A stretch of DNA of 64,000 nucleotides from Picochlorum sp. 'celeri'. Taxonomy: Eukaryota; Chlorophyta; Trebouxiophyceae. Numbering within the stretch: the stretch's first letter is position 1; each line of letters starts with the position of its first letter. The notes below the pieces were generated by a model, which made no database searches, had not been told where the DNA came from, and saw only the letters and a program-made list of their open reading frames with translations. Positions 28,443 to 39,516 of this stretch are shown one piece after another. A program made the translations under genes and the position numbers. The DNA lies in assembly GCA_010909725.1 (NCBI GenBank), contig JAACMV010000005.1:744001-808000 (forward strand). Direction: 5' to 3'.

Positions 28443-31298
28443 ATGAGTAGACATAGATCAAGTGTGCTGCGAGGGTTCATTCTCGCTATCAGCCTCTTTT
28501 GGCAGTTTGGTGGCAGTGTTGCTTTCAAGAGCGAAGACTTCAAGGTGTGTGCGATATCGATGTAGAATTCAGATTCGGTTCGCTTGGTGAGTTTTGAAGT
28601 AGCAAGTACATTCTCGATCTATTCCATGCAGACATGTGATACAGCAGCGTTTTGTAAAAGACTGAGGGGTACCAAGGGGGGAGACTCCTATTATGTGGAC
28701 CCAAGTTCTGTTTCTGTGCGTGATGATAGATTGCAGGCGACTGTGTTGAACAGGAAAGATGCGAATGCTACTTTTTTATTGACGATTTCAACGTTTGGTG
28801 GTCCTGTTGTGCGTTTTCACATGACTGAGAAGAATGCTGTACATGGAGACCGGTATGAGGTGCCAGATGTGGTTCTTCCTTCGTTGGAGGAGAAGACTGC
28901 GCCGTTCAAATTGGTGAAAAAGTCGCATACAATAACGAAAATTTCCCTAGGTGAATACACATTTGCGCTGAAGCATGATCCTATGAGGTTGGATGTGTCA
29001 GAGTCGATATGGGAGACAATGATGACCTTGAATGCTGGAAACTTGTTTGCATTTGAGCATCGAAGGGAGAAAGGGGAGGAGGATCCAGCGGGATGGTGGG
29101 AAGAGAGTTTCAAGGGTCACACAGATTCGAAAAAGCGTGGGCCTGAAGGGATTTCTTTTGATATTTCGTGGCCAGGGCAGACTGACGTGTATGGACTGCC
29201 TGAACGAGCAACGTCCCTGTCTCTGAAGGCTACTGTCGATCAGGAGGGCAATCCTTTGTCAGAGCCGTATCGATTATATAATTTGGATGTGTTTGAATAC
29301 CTCGCGGAATCCCCTTTTGGTCTCTATGGATCTATTCCAATGGTGTATGCCCACAGTTTGAAGAGCACGATGGGTGTGTTTTGGTTGAATGCCGCTGAAA
29401 TGTATGTGGATGTTGCCAAAAAGAAGGATGAAGCGGGTGTCAAGACACAATGGATTAGTGAGAGTGGAGTTCTTGATTTGTTCATTATGATGGGTCCGAC
29501 TCCAAAGGATGTGAGTACGCAGTATGCCATGATTACTGGAGGTACTGCACTTCCTCAGCTCTTCTCCCTGGGGTATCACCAATGTCGTTGGAATTATAAA
29601 GATGAGGAGGATGTCAGCCAAGTCGATGCTGGTTTTGATACCCATGGTATTCCATATGATGTTTTATGGCTCGATATTGAGCACACAAATGACAAGCGCT
29701 ACTTTACCTGGGATGACAAATATTTTCCCACTCCTGTAGAAATGCAGGATGACTTGGCTTCACGAGGAAGAAAGATGGTCACTGTTGTGGATCCTCATAT
29801 TAAGAAGGATGAGAACTGGGATGTGTACAAGGAGGCAAAAGAAGGGGGTTTGTATGTCAAGGATGCTCAGGGGAATGACTATGAAGGATGGTGCTGGCCA
29901 GGGGCATCCATGTATCCAGACTGGTTGTCAGAAAAGACGCGCGATTGGTGGGCTGGTCGTTTCTCTCTTTCCACTTACAAGGGAAGTACAAAGAACTTGT
30001 ACACATGGAATGACATGAATGAGCCCTCTGTTTTCAATGGACCAGAAATTACCATGAAGAAGGATGCCCAGCATGCTGGAGATGCCGAACATAGGGACGT
30101 CCACAATGCTTTTGGGTATTTCTATCATATGGCGACTGCAGATGGACAGCGAAAGAGAGGATACTCCAAAGAAGTTGGTAACGCTGATGGTGACAGACCG
30201 TTTGTTTTATCTAGGGCATTCTTCGCTGGTTCTCAGCGAATTGGACCCATTTGGACAGGTGACAATGGTGCAGACTGGGACCACCTGGCAGTCTCCATCC
30301 CAATGGTTGTGTCGATTGGATTAGCAGGGCTGCCTTTCAATGGGGCTGATGTGGGTGGCTTCTTTGGCAACCCCGATGCAGAGCTCCTGACACGATGGTA
30401 TCAACTAGGTGCATATTATCCCTTCTTTAGAGGACACGCACATCTCGAATCTCAGAGGAGAGAGCCATGGCTATTTGGAGAAGACACGACCAGAAGGATT
30501 AGAGAAGCCATCAGGCAGAGATACAGACTTTTGCCATACCTGTATACACAATTTGCTCACGCCAATGTCTCAGGAACGCCCATCCTCAGGCCACTGTGGT
30601 ACGAATTCCCCAACGAAGAGGGAATATCTCACAGAGAGCATGTATTTATGATGGGACCATCATTACTTGTTGCGCCCGTGCTTCATCAAGGCTCAGACAA
30701 GGTGACTGTGACATTGTCAAATGCCCACATTTGGTATGACATGCAAGATGGACATGCAATGCCACAGATAACCTATGACTATAGAGCCTTCCAGGTCCCA
30801 TGTACACTTGATGACGGTGCAAAAGCATACCTTAAAGGAGGCTCAATGCTCATCACGAAGGAAAGAATGCGACGATCCACAGCTGCCATGGAAAAGGATC
30901 CATACACCATAATTATTGGTCTCAGCGTGACCCAAGAAGCAGAGGGAGATGTCTACGTTGACGATGGCCATTCTTTTGCATTCCAACGAGGCCAGTACGC
31001 GTACAGAAAGTTTGAATTCTCAAAATACACGCTCACCTCTCGAGCAGGCACGCTTCAGGGTGCTGCAACACCAGATCAGACATTTGCACCAGATGCTCGC
31101 ATTGAAAGAATTGTCATCCTTGGACTTGGAGGCGGAGTAAACAACTGGACGGCAAAACTGAATGGCGAGGAGCTTGACGCAGGGGCATCCACCCTGCACA
31201 CAAACCCCACTGGTGCCCCTCTCGCCTATGTCATCAGAGACCCGAAAATCTCATTGCTTCAGGACTGGGATATTACATTCCACAGAAAAGAAATCTGA
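28443..31298 (+). CDS. GANAB: Alpha-glucosidase II catalytic subunit (GH31)
   Basis: The ER enzyme that trims two glucoses from N-glycans during the calnexin/calreticulin cycle. Exon 1 (28443-28544) encodes MSRHRSSVLRGFILAISLFW and ends EDFK. The 87-nt intron (28545-28631, GTGTG...TGCAG, phase 0) joins to TCDTAAFCKRLRG, the conserved cysteine-containing start of this subunit. The full protein is about 922 residues. The GH31 nucleophile lies in WNDMNEPSVF (Asp495), and the acid/base region WTGDNGADWDHL follows. The signal peptide places it in the ER lumen. Its stop is 5 nt from the convergent GT31 gene. Confidence 0.95.
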
Positions 31299-31303
31299 TA
31301 TCA

Positions 31304-32689
31304 TTATGGAAAATTCATAAACGGCATTATCACTTGAATATCTTGATCGAAATCATCCTCTCGACACTCTGGCGTGGAATCAAGCTCGAGCATTCTCTTG
31401 TGAACATGCTTCAATCCAGGATGAGGGATGTCCATCACAGCAACACCAGCGTGTCCACATGCCGACAAACACAACCGCCTATCATCGTAATGCTTCATAT
31501 CTAACGCAAGCATCCACGCTCCAACGGTCACATCTTCATTCGCAAAAAATCTCAAATGCTCCTTGTTAATCTCCAACATGGCCTGCGCAGCAGCCCCAGA
31601 CAAGACATACACAGATCCCCATGTATGCGCAAAGTATGAGGCATCACCCAACAAAGTATGCTGAGGCTCAAACCATTTAAACTTTGGATCCATTTGAATC
31701 TCTCCAGTTTTCATACAACCGATATAATCAGCACCAATACTAGTCCAATGCTGAACAATTGATGGCAACCGACTCAGCTTGAAATACACATCATCATCTA
31801 CTTTGACAATATAGGTAGGATCATACAATGCCATCACCGCTTTGAAAAACGCGTGACTCTTCTCCGCTAAATTGTCATACGTCTCGCTCAAATCTAACCG
31901 TAACAAATCCCCATGCGTTCGAGACTCCCGCACCAATGCCTCCTCATCCAACGCATGCCCCATGACAAACTTGACAACAATACCATGATCCGCCAATTTC
32001 TTTTGAAACGCTGCATCCTTGGTGCGAAGCCATGTATGACGAATCGTCGACCGCCGATCAGCATAATCATAATCGGTCTTTTCCATCCCTGATGACGTCA
32101 CCCCAGACTGAATCCCAACAAACACCTCAATTGGCTCTGCTGCAAATTCAAACGCCTCTTCTTCTCTTTGAATGCCTCCCTTTTTCTTCTTCTTTTTCCT
32201 CGTCTTCATGCTATCGCGGCGTGTGCCATCGGCACTTGTATCATGAACATTGCTGCTGCCATCCTCCTCCTTCTCAAGAGTATCATACTCCCGCAGACCA
32301 TCTTGCCTCCGAAACTCCTCCTCCTCCCGCGCCGTCGCCTCCTTCTCACACGATTCAATCCGATCCTCCAACCCAACCAAGCGATCATGCGCCACAGCCA
32401 ACGCTTCTTCACAGGATCGACACACACATCCATTCCTGTCCATGACTGAAAAGCTCGTCGGCATCACCTCATCCATCCCTTTCGTAGTATCTACCCCCTC
32501 ATCTTCAAAAGCCGCCTCCTTTGAACCAAATTGGAGCCCTCCCATCGCCAATCCACACAAAAGCCCTCCAACAATGACACCGAGGACAAACAATCCAATG
32601 CCACGCCCATATACTCCCCGCTGCCCATGCATTTTACCATCTTTACTACTATTATTTCTATGCATGGATCGGGGAAAATTCCGCTGCAT
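31304..32689 (-). CDS. GT31 beta-1,3-galactosyltransferase-like, Golgi
   Basis: A type II membrane glycosyltransferase of about 461 residues. The cytosolic tail is short and basic, then comes one membrane anchor (GIGLFVLGVIVGGLLCGLAMG, residues about 28-48), a coiled and charged stem with a KKKKKKG run, and the GT31 catalytic domain from about residue 155. Marks are RRSTIRHTWL, the metal-binding VKVDDDVYF near 296, and ANEDVTVGAWML. It most likely adds galactose to a glycoprotein or arabinogalactan in the Golgi; acceptor inferred only. The open frame begins with TTG at 32722; the first ATG (MQRNFPRSMH, 32689) is the likely start. Confidence 0.87.
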   Translation of the reverse strand: MQRNFPRSMHRNNSSKDGKMHGQRGVYGRGIGLFVLGVIVGGLLCGLAMGGLQFGSKEAAFEDEGVDTTKGMDEVMPTSFSVMDRNGCVCRSCEEALAVAHDRLVGLEDRIESCEKEATAREEEEFRRQDGLREYDTLEKEEDGSSNVHDTSADGTRRDSMKTRKKKKKKGGIQREEEAFEFAAEPIEVFVGIQSGVTSSGMEKTDYDYADRRSTIRHTWLRTKDAAFQKKLADHGIVVKFVMGHALDEEALVRESRTHGDLLRLDLSETYDNLAEKSHAFFKAVMALYDPTYIVKVDDDVYFKLSRLPSIVQHWTSIGADYIGCMKTGEIQMDPKFKWFEPQHTLLGDASYFAHTWGSVYVLSGAAAQAMLEINKEHLRFFANEDVTVGAWMLALDMKHYDDRRLCLSACGHAGVAVMDIPHPGLKHVHKRMLELDSTPECREDDFDQDIQVIMPFMNFP

Positions 32690-32820
32690 TGTTGTCGTAC
32701 CAGACACACAGCAGCAGGGCAAAAGAAAAAAACTACCAGGTCATTACTGTTTTACTCATGGCGTAGTAGTACCATCATCTATATTTTACAACAATTCAAA
32801 TGAATGAAATACAAAAATGC

Positions 32821-33612
32821 TCACGAGGAGGAGAGAAGGCAACTAATGCTGACCTTCCTGTTCTGACGTGGCCCATCCAACTCCAGCAGTAAAACGCTTT
32901 GCCAAGAACCAATCATCAACTCTCCCTCCTCCACCCCAAGACTGGTTGAATTCCCTACTAAAATACTCTGTATATGCGCATGCGCATTCACCGGCTCATT
33001 CTTCATAAACGCCTCGATAGACCCAAACCCACCATACTCATTCTTCCTAATAGCCTCTGCATCCCTCTCTGTGGCAGGCCTCTTGTCCAGATTATTATGA
33101 CCATACTCCCCAGTCGGAGGCACCAGGGTATTCAGATGCTGCAACACATCCTCGCATAAGAAATGCTCATTCTCATTCACCATGATGGCACACGTCGTGT
33201 GCATGCTGGAGATTGTCACAATGCCAGACTGGGCAGATGGGGTGCATGCTGATTGAACAGCCTCCCTCACATTGTCTGTAATATCAATCACTTGACGACG
33301 TTCTGTTGAATCCACCGTCACAAATCTATGTACAAAACTAGTCGATGCTGCAGCGATTCCCGATTGACCAGTCGCGTTGTTTTTCTTTGAGACACCTCTT
33401 CTTCTAGGTGTTGTTGTGAACCAGTCGCCTTGCATGTGATTCATGGCGATTGATCGCCGATCCAAGCAACAACAACAATTCCTACTACTATTGTTCGTTT
33501 GTTTATTTTTATGAAGAAGAAAGGCACAGATATGCTGTGTCGAACACGTAGGCATTCGCATTTGACGACGACACTGTTGCAGAGAAGGTCGTTGTAGTGG
33601 TTGAATGGCCAT
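32821..33612 (-). CDS. YjbQ/UPF0047 family protein
   Basis: A YjbQ-like protein. The conserved core runs from about residue 95 to the end: SSMHTTCAIMVNENE, PTGEYGHNN, NAHAHIQSILVGNSTSLGV and GSWQSVLLLELDGPR. The histidines in HTTC, HNN and NAHAH form the metal site of the family. Bacterial members have been linked to thiamine phosphate synthase activity, but the physiological role is unclear. The frame opens at 33612; Met57 (MNHMQGDW, nt 33444) is an alternative start. The N-terminal 56 residues contain a cysteine run and are either a presequence or untranslated. Confidence 0.85.
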   Translation of the reverse strand: MAIQPLQRPSLQQCRRQMRMPTCSTQHICAFLLHKNKQTNNSSRNCCCCLDRRSIAMNHMQGDWFTTTPRRRGVSKKNNATGQSGIAAASTSFVHRFVTVDSTERRQVIDITDNVREAVQSACTPSAQSGIVTISSMHTTCAIMVNENEHFLCEDVLQHLNTLVPPTGEYGHNNLDKRPATERDAEAIRKNEYGGFGSIEAFMKNEPVNAHAHIQSILVGNSTSLGVEEGELMIGSWQSVLLLELDGPRQNRKVSISCLLSSS

Positions 33613-33993
33613 GTGTGTGTTTTTTTCCTTTTTACTGCGTTGTTAGCAGTAGCTAGCTACTATTACGTGGTAGCAGCAGTCGTAGCAGTAGTTCATAATA
33701 CCATAATACCTCTCTGCATGACGAACGACCAATAATACTCATCTGATCATAGTAGTAGTAGTAGGTCTATCTATCATCTCTGGCCAAGTGTCCCCCACCC
33801 ATGGGGTGATCACGCGACCGGGGCATCGATTCATGATTGGTAGTATCAGTTGTCATTCGAAAAATAGGTCGTTGTGAGCAACATGCTGGTTCTGAAAATA
33901 CATATGATGTACCTGCGCCCTATAAACCATTTTTAATATCCATGTATTGCTGTAATTGTATATTATATAGATGTAACCTGTTTCTGTTGAAAT
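33613..33993. other. Divergent intergenic region with AGT/AGC repeats
   Basis: About 380 nt between the YjbQ gene and the HARBI1-like gene. It contains imperfect trinucleotide repeats (for example AGTAGTAGTAGTAGG near 33750 and GCAGTAGCTAGC near 33645). A plus-strand frame (33837-34118) ends in a short acidic peptide that overlaps the HARBI1 5' end. No clear terminal inverted repeat of a transposon is visible here. Confidence 0.4.
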
Positions 33994-35422
33994 ATGGAGA
34001 AGAAACGGGTCATAATTCTGGCATGTTGCCTGTATTACCAGATGACGACGACGGCTCTCGTCTTGCTGCTTCGACAGATGAATCTTCTCCTGATCATGGC
34101 AGCACACGTGGTTATTGAGGAGGAAGAAGAAGAGGCTGCTCATAGAAGGAGGAAGAGGAAGAGAGAGCATGACTGGTGGGTGAGGTCAATGTCTGAGCAG
34201 CAGTGGATTGACGGCCTTTCTTCTCCCAAGCTGGAGGGCGTCGAGTATGAGAGTCTTTTTAGAGTGACAGAGTACGTCACATATATATTTCAGATTTCAG
34301 ACGCCATGTCTGGGGTGCTTGTATAACATCTTCAATCATGCCATATTGCAGGGCACAGTTTCATGAGATTCTGGACGTGATCAAGGACGATATCGCGAAA
34401 GAGAGCACCTCTATGGGGGAGCCAATCTGTCCAAAACGGAAGCTGGCATGTTTTATGAATTATCTAGCGACGGGTGAGACGTTTACTTCCATAGCTCGCA
34501 TATTTGATGTCGAAGAGTCATCAATGCTCTCAATCATCAAAGATGTGAGTCATGCATTAATCTATCGATTGAGGCCTACATATGGACGTTTACTCAAGAG
34601 TGAAGCGTATATAATTGAATCAGAGAGACGTTTTAGAGAGCGATACGGATGGCCAGGTGTTTATGGTGCCATTGATGGAATGCATGTGCGGATCAATCAT
34701 AAGAATGCACAAGTCCTCTATAACAGGCAGGGTTATGCCAGCTTGGCCTGCCTTTGCATCTCAGATTCAGATTTGCGGTGTACATACTATCGAATTGGCG
34801 ATCCTGGGAGTGTTCATGATGCAACAATGTGGGAGAATAGTGACCTGTATGAGGCTCTGCAGTCAGCCGAATGCCCAGCACCAATCATGATGAATGACGT
34901 GAGTAGCACATTGTTGTTGTTGTTGTTGGATGTATCACTCTTATCAAATTTGTTATGATGCAGTTCAACGCTGAACAGTTTCCGTATTATTTGTTAGGCA
35001 ATCCACACTTCCCTTTGTCTGAATACATTGTCACCGGGTTTGACAACAGAGAAGGAGCCTCAATCAATGCAACGCAAGACGGGTACAATGTGAAGCATGC
35101 TGCTATTATTCAAGATTGTGTTGAACGTATGATTGGAGGTATCAAACAAAGGTGGCGGGTGCTGATGGATACAGTATACTTGAAACGATTAGACAGGGTG
35201 TGTGAAGTAGTCGAATGCTGCATCTTGCTTCATAACTTTCTGATAGAAAAGGAAACGCCGCTGCCTACAGCAGTGTGGGAGGATATATTGAATGAATCAC
35301 GTGGACAAGATGAACTTTCTATGCATGCCAGAGCAAAGTATCACTTTGATGCATCTAGTAGTCGTCAGAAAGGCATCAGACATAGAGAAAGGTTGGTTGA
35401 TATTAGTAGTACGAAGGAATAG
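33994..35422 (+). CDS. HARBI1-like DDE nuclease (PIF/Harbinger family)
   Basis: A PIF/Harbinger-type transposase or a domesticated HARBI1-like protein, up to 427 residues. Exons: 33994-34271, 34352-34898 and 34964-35422. Introns are 80 nt (GTACG...TGCAG, phase 2) and 65 nt (GTGAG...TGCAG, phase 0; contains a TTG repeat). The join gives FRVTEAQFHEIL, the expected start of the DDE fold, after the family motif DWWVRSMSEQQW. The catalytic residues look intact: Asp in GAIDGMHV near 200, Asp in GSVHDATMW near 247 and Glu in VERMIGGIKQRW near 328. No terminal inverted repeats or target-site duplication are visible. The start is uncertain; MAAHVVIEEEEEE (34096) is an alternative. Confidence 0.85.
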
Positions 35423-35901
35423 AAAACCACCCTGGAAGGAATTTGTCGTAATTGAATATATTTAGTATGCATACTGACTGAGCGCGCATTTTTTAATGTT
35501 TTAATCATGAATTCCCGACACCGAATTCCACTCATAGCCACCGCCAGACGCTCTGTGTCTCTTCTATAACGAATGAACTCCTATTTTTTGATAAAAACAA
35601 CGTCACTATTTGTATTAAATGAGAAACCCTGCGTGCTATTCATGTCTGTGTGCCTTGGAGTGGCACTGATGAATTAACGAACGAATTCGCGAATGAATTG
35701 ACGGCTGTCGCTAGACGGGGCATTGTCATTGATATTCTCTGCTGAAGAATATCGGTTTCTGATTTATAAAGATACTCTAGAAGTGGTATCGCCGTAGGGG
35801 TTGTGGGGTTTTGGTCTCGTATCAAGGGTTTACGGTAGTAGGACACACATGAGCGTGTCTTCTTCCGCCTGATTGGATTTATACGATTGATACGTGGTTT
35901 T
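35423..35901. other. Intergenic region before PPR-SMR-cyclin gene
   Basis: About 480 nt. It contains two short palindromes (AGTATGCATACT, 35464-35475; ATTCGCGAAT, 35685-35694), both of a size expected by chance. The reading frame of the downstream gene stays open back to about 35850, behind a possible splice acceptor (TTACGGTAG), so an upstream exon with a transit peptide may lie here. I could not identify it. Confidence 0.35.
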
Positions 35902-38900
35902 ATGGAATTTAGTAATAGTGTGACGGGGAGTGAGGTGGCGCAGCAGGCCGGTCAGGAGCGGCTGTCGTTTGCGGAAGTGGCACGTGGTCGGTCGCTGGGG
36001 TCGGAGGGGAAGCAGCAGATGAGGAGTGCTGTGGATACGGAGGAGAAGCAGAATAATGCGCAGTGGTTTGGGACGCGAGGGTATTGGCCGCAGCAGGATG
36101 TGATGGGGTCTTCTCAGGGGCAGCAGGCTGTGTTTGGTGGAGAGGATGGGCCGTATGCTGGTGGGTATGAGAAGAGGCATAGTGGCACGATGAATAATTC
36201 AGAGGAGCAGCAGCAACACCAGCATCAGTATCAACATCAACAAGGGTGGATGTTTGCGCAGCCAAATGCATCTCAAGGGTTTGATCAGCAACATCAACAG
36301 CGTGGGTTTGATCAGCACCAACGCCAACAACAGGTTTGTAGGCCAGAGGCGCAAGAGATTGCGACCTTGAGTGCTGCTGTGCAGCAAGGGCTGATGCCAG
36401 CTCCTGTTCCTGCCAAGGATCCGCATCAGCATCAGTTGTTGGAGGCACATCAGAGTATGACGCATGGTTTTGGTGCCATGTCGTTTGGGATGGGAGAGTA
36501 CAGGCATCAGGGCGTGATGCCTCCTGCGGATGGCTTTGCAGCGCATCCATTGCAGAATACGCATCCTTCAATGTGGTATCAGCAGCAAGTGCAGCAGCCG
36601 AGAGGTTTCAACTCGTTGGATGTGCCTCGTCCACAGCAGGCACAAGAGAGGCGGTCATCTGCGGAATCAGTTCAGAGTGATCCCGGGTTTGTACACAATT
36701 CATCTGCTGTGCCGCCCATGGCACATGCAATCAGCGGTGGTTCTGATGCGTCTGGGTATCGTGGGCAGCGGCAGAGAAAAGCTCGACAGCCAAATGAGTA
36801 TGCTACCAAGGGGTATAGGAAATTATGGCAGCAAGTGACAAATGTCAACAAGGGTGGTCGTTTGGCCCATCCGCGACATTCTTCTGGCGGTGACACCACA
36901 GTGGAAGAATTGCTTGATATTGTACTCTCTCTTCCGCCTGACGTCCAGGCAGTTCCAGTGGTTGCGCAGGGTCTGCATTCTCTTGATGCAGGAGCTCTGG
37001 CAGCATTGCTCAAAGAGTTGCACAGGAGCAAAAGGTGGCAGCGATCCCAGGAAATCTTTGATTGGTTGCGCCGTGTGGAAGACAATCATCCTCTTAAGCA
37101 TCTGTGTACGACAATGACGTATACAACGATGATATCCCAGTGTGGGTCACAGCAAGCATTGCGGAGGGCGATGGAACTCATGGCAGAGATGCGTGGAAGA
37201 GGCATTCCATGCAATGTTCACACATATTCCGCACTCATGAATGTCTGTATTAAGGCTGGTGAATTGGAACTTGCCTTGGATGTGTACAAACAGATGTTGA
37301 GTGAAGGGTGCACTCCCAATTTGGTAACTTTTAATACATTGATTGATGTGTATGGGAAGACTGGACAGTGGGAGGAAGCAATTGCTGTTTTGGATGCTGT
37401 TGAGGAGCAGGGTCTCGAGCCCGAAGCAAGGACATATAATACAGCAATTATTGCATGCAATCAATCGTCTCGTGCTGCTGAGGCTCTGCAAGTGTATGAG
37501 CGGATGTTGAATGCAAATGCTCGGCCCACGGCTACGACATATACTGCACTCATTTCTGCGTACGGAAAGGCTGGTAAGCTGGATCAGGCACTCGAGATTT
37601 TCAACAATATGGAAAACCATGGTTGTGAGAAGAATGTCATCACCTATTCCAGTCTTATATCTGCATGTGAGAAGGCTGGTGAGTGGGAGCTTGCTATTAG
37701 CCTGTTTAATGACATGCATGCCAAGGGGTGCCAGCCGAATGTTGTGACGTATAATTCGCTTATTGCGGCATGTGCACATGGAGGTCAAGCGGAAAAAGCG
37801 CAAGAAATATTTGAGCTGATGAGAAAACGTGGGTGCCGACCAGATAGCGTCACCTTTGGGGCATTGATTGGTGCCTATGATCGCTCTGGAAACTGGAGAG
37901 GTGCTTTGTCCTCGTTTGAGGCGATTCGTACATCAGGTTGCAGAGCGGATACTGTTGTGTATAACAATATTGTTGGATGCCTTTGGGGGACAGGGATTTT
38001 GAAAGCACAAGAGAAGGCTGTGCAGATATTCCATGCTGCCTGCAAACAAGGTCATTTCAGGATGACTGTGTCTTGTGACAGGGATGGTTCGACTTCTTCT
38101 TCATCGGTGGGTGGTGCGTTCTCACCACGATCTTCCAATTCTACCGCTGGAAATCTTGTGTCTACCGAATTTGGCATGCATGCATTTACGATTGGGAGTG
38201 CCATTTTGTGTTTGTATCGATGGATTGTTGAGGTTGGAAACAAGTTGAATACGGATGGCAATGGGTGTTTTGGAGATGTGCTGACATTGACATTGAACAA
38301 AGGAAAGCCATCTCGGGAGCACACATATCCCATCATCAAAGAAGCACTCCTGGCAAAAGTCAAATCGTGGAGAGCGCCTCTTGAGCTCACTGATATTCCT
38401 GTAGGATGCCAAATCTCTGGGAAGAAGGATCAAATTATCCAATGGATGGAAAAGCCAATCATCCGCTCATCTCTCCAGCATTTTCTTTCCTTTGCATATC
38501 AAGACAACCAATCTACAGAGAATTTGTTCCAGCAGGATGCTGTGGCAGAGTCAAGGTGCATGGAAGCTTTTGCAGCTGTGAAGCAGTTTGAATCTCTCCA
38601 AGAGATTAATATGCAGAATGCAGAATACCCTTCGCCACAAAGTCACGCCCAATCGTTCTTGGATATGGCCTCACTATCAAAGGTGTATCGTTACCCAGAA
38701 GATGTCTTGTATGATGGGTTTGATATTTTGATGAGAGTGCAAGAATGCCACTCCATAGACTTGTTGCCGGGAGAGAAGGATATCCTTGCGTTTGCATGCT
38801 ATCTCATTGCTGCTGATCAATCGTATGGCAAGCTTGACAGTGTGGAATATATGCAGGGGGATGGATCGGATCCTCTCCATGCTCAAGGTGTGGTGTGCCT

Positions 38901-39267
38901 TGCCAAGAAATTGAAGGCGCAATTAAAAGGCACAACGTCCACAATATCTCCTATTAGAGTTTTGAAATTGTATCTTGAGCGACTTGGTGCGTATTTCGAA
39001 GGTCATGCACCATCAAATCACCCAGTAGCAGGGAAAGCATTTGGATTGCTTCCGCTCTACATCAGTGTGCCAATTGCTCGTTCATTTAAATCTTCAGTAT
39101 TGGCTGCTGCTGTTCTTACTATTGGAAGGAGAGAAGCTGGAGTATCTCCATTTTGGCCACAGGCATTGGAATATATGACTGGGTACAAGAGTTCTCCAGG
39201 GACAGAATTGGCAGAAGCTATTGATGCACTGTCCTCCACAGGTATCTCCTCTGCAGATGGGTTTTGA
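35902..39267 (+). CDS. PPR-SMR-cyclin fusion protein
   Basis: A 1121-residue protein with three fused modules in one exon. Residues 1-370 are low-complexity, rich in Gln, His and Gly. About eight to nine pentatricopeptide repeats follow (403-700), with motifs such as HTYSALMNVCIKAG, VTFNTLIDVYGKTG and VVTYNSLIAACAHGG. An SMR-like domain lies near 754-846 (HAFTIGSAILCLYRWIVEVG, then WRAPLELTDIP). A cyclin fold covers about 900-1110: YPEDVLYDGFDILMRV and DILAFACYLIAAD (first box), then SSVLAAAVLTIGRR and FWPQALEYMTGY (second box). PPR-SMR-cyclins have been described from green algae, where they are proposed to tie organelle RNA metabolism to the cell cycle. RNA target unknown. No transit peptide is visible at this ATG. 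Confidence 0.9.
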   Translation: MEFSNSVTGSEVAQQAGQERLSFAEVARGRSLGSEGKQQMRSAVDTEEKQNNAQWFGTRGYWPQQDVMGSSQGQQAVFGGEDGPYAGGYEKRHSGTMNNSEEQQQHQHQYQHQQGWMFAQPNASQGFDQQHQQRGFDQHQRQQQVCRPEAQEIATLSAAVQQGLMPAPVPAKDPHQHQLLEAHQSMTHGFGAMSFGMGEYRHQGVMPPADGFAAHPLQNTHPSMWYQQQVQQPRGFNSLDVPRPQQAQERRSSAESVQSDPGFVHNSSAVPPMAHAISGGSDASGYRGQRQRKARQPNEYATKGYRKLWQQVTNVNKGGRLAHPRHSSGGDTTVEELLDIVLSLPPDVQAVPVVAQGLHSLDAGALAALLKELHRSKRWQRSQEIFDWLRRVEDNHPLKHLCTTMTYTTMISQCGSQQALRRAMELMAEMRGRGIPCNVHTYSALMNVCIKAGELELALDVYKQMLSEGCTPNLVTFNTLIDVYGKTGQWEEAIAVLDAVEEQGLEPEARTYNTAIIACNQSSRAAEALQVYERMLNANARPTATTYTALISAYGKAGKLDQALEIFNNMENHGCEKNVITYSSLISACEKAGEWELAISLFNDMHAKGCQPNVVTYNSLIAACAHGGQAEKAQEIFELMRKRGCRPDSVTFGALIGAYDRSGNWRGALSSFEAIRTSGCRADTVVYNNIVGCLWGTGILKAQEKAVQIFHAACKQGHFRMTVSCDRDGSTSSSSVGGAFSPRSSNSTAGNLVSTEFGMHAFTIGSAILCLYRWIVEVGNKLNTDGNGCFGDVLTLTLNKGKPSREHTYPIIKEALLAKVKSWRAPLELTDIPVGCQISGKKDQIIQWMEKPIIRSSLQHFLSFAYQDNQSTENLFQQDAVAESRCMEAFAAVKQFESLQEINMQNAEYPSPQSHAQSFLDMASLSKVYRYPEDVLYDGFDILMRVQECHSIDLLPGEKDILAFACYLIAADQSYGKLDSVEYMQGDGSDPLHAQGVVCLAKKLKAQLKGTTSTISPIRVLKLYLERLGAYFEGHAPSNHPVAGKAFGLLPLYISVPIARSFKSSVLAAAVLTIGRREAGVSPFWPQALEYMTGYKSSPGTELAEAIDALSSTGISSADGF

Positions 39268-39516
39268 ACCAAAAAATTACACGATATGAATTACGAATAT
39301 AATGAATGAAAGGAAGGCATGATTCTGCACTGTGCCAATGTGGCTGATGAAATCTTTATGGTGCATGATATGTTCAATTTGTGGAACGATTACTATTACC
39401 CATGCAAGAAAATTGTGTTACAACTACTGTACAGCATGAAAGACATACTTTATCTTAATATGATAGCGAATTTCGATTTTTTATACCACATGTAAGGTCT
39501 ATGTTTGTTTTACTAT

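Noticed and set aside
33753..33767. CRISPR-like or other regular repeat array
   Set aside because: Only short trinucleotide repeats occur; no spaced direct repeats of array type exist in the window.
35464..35475. 12-nt palindrome after the HARBI1-like gene as a transposon end
   Set aside because: About 16 palindromes of this size are expected by chance in 64 kb, and no partner repeat lies on the other side.
35909..36571. 220-codon antisense frame opposite the PPR gene
   Set aside because: It is the mirror of the Gln/His-rich repeat coding sequence and shows the same low complexity.
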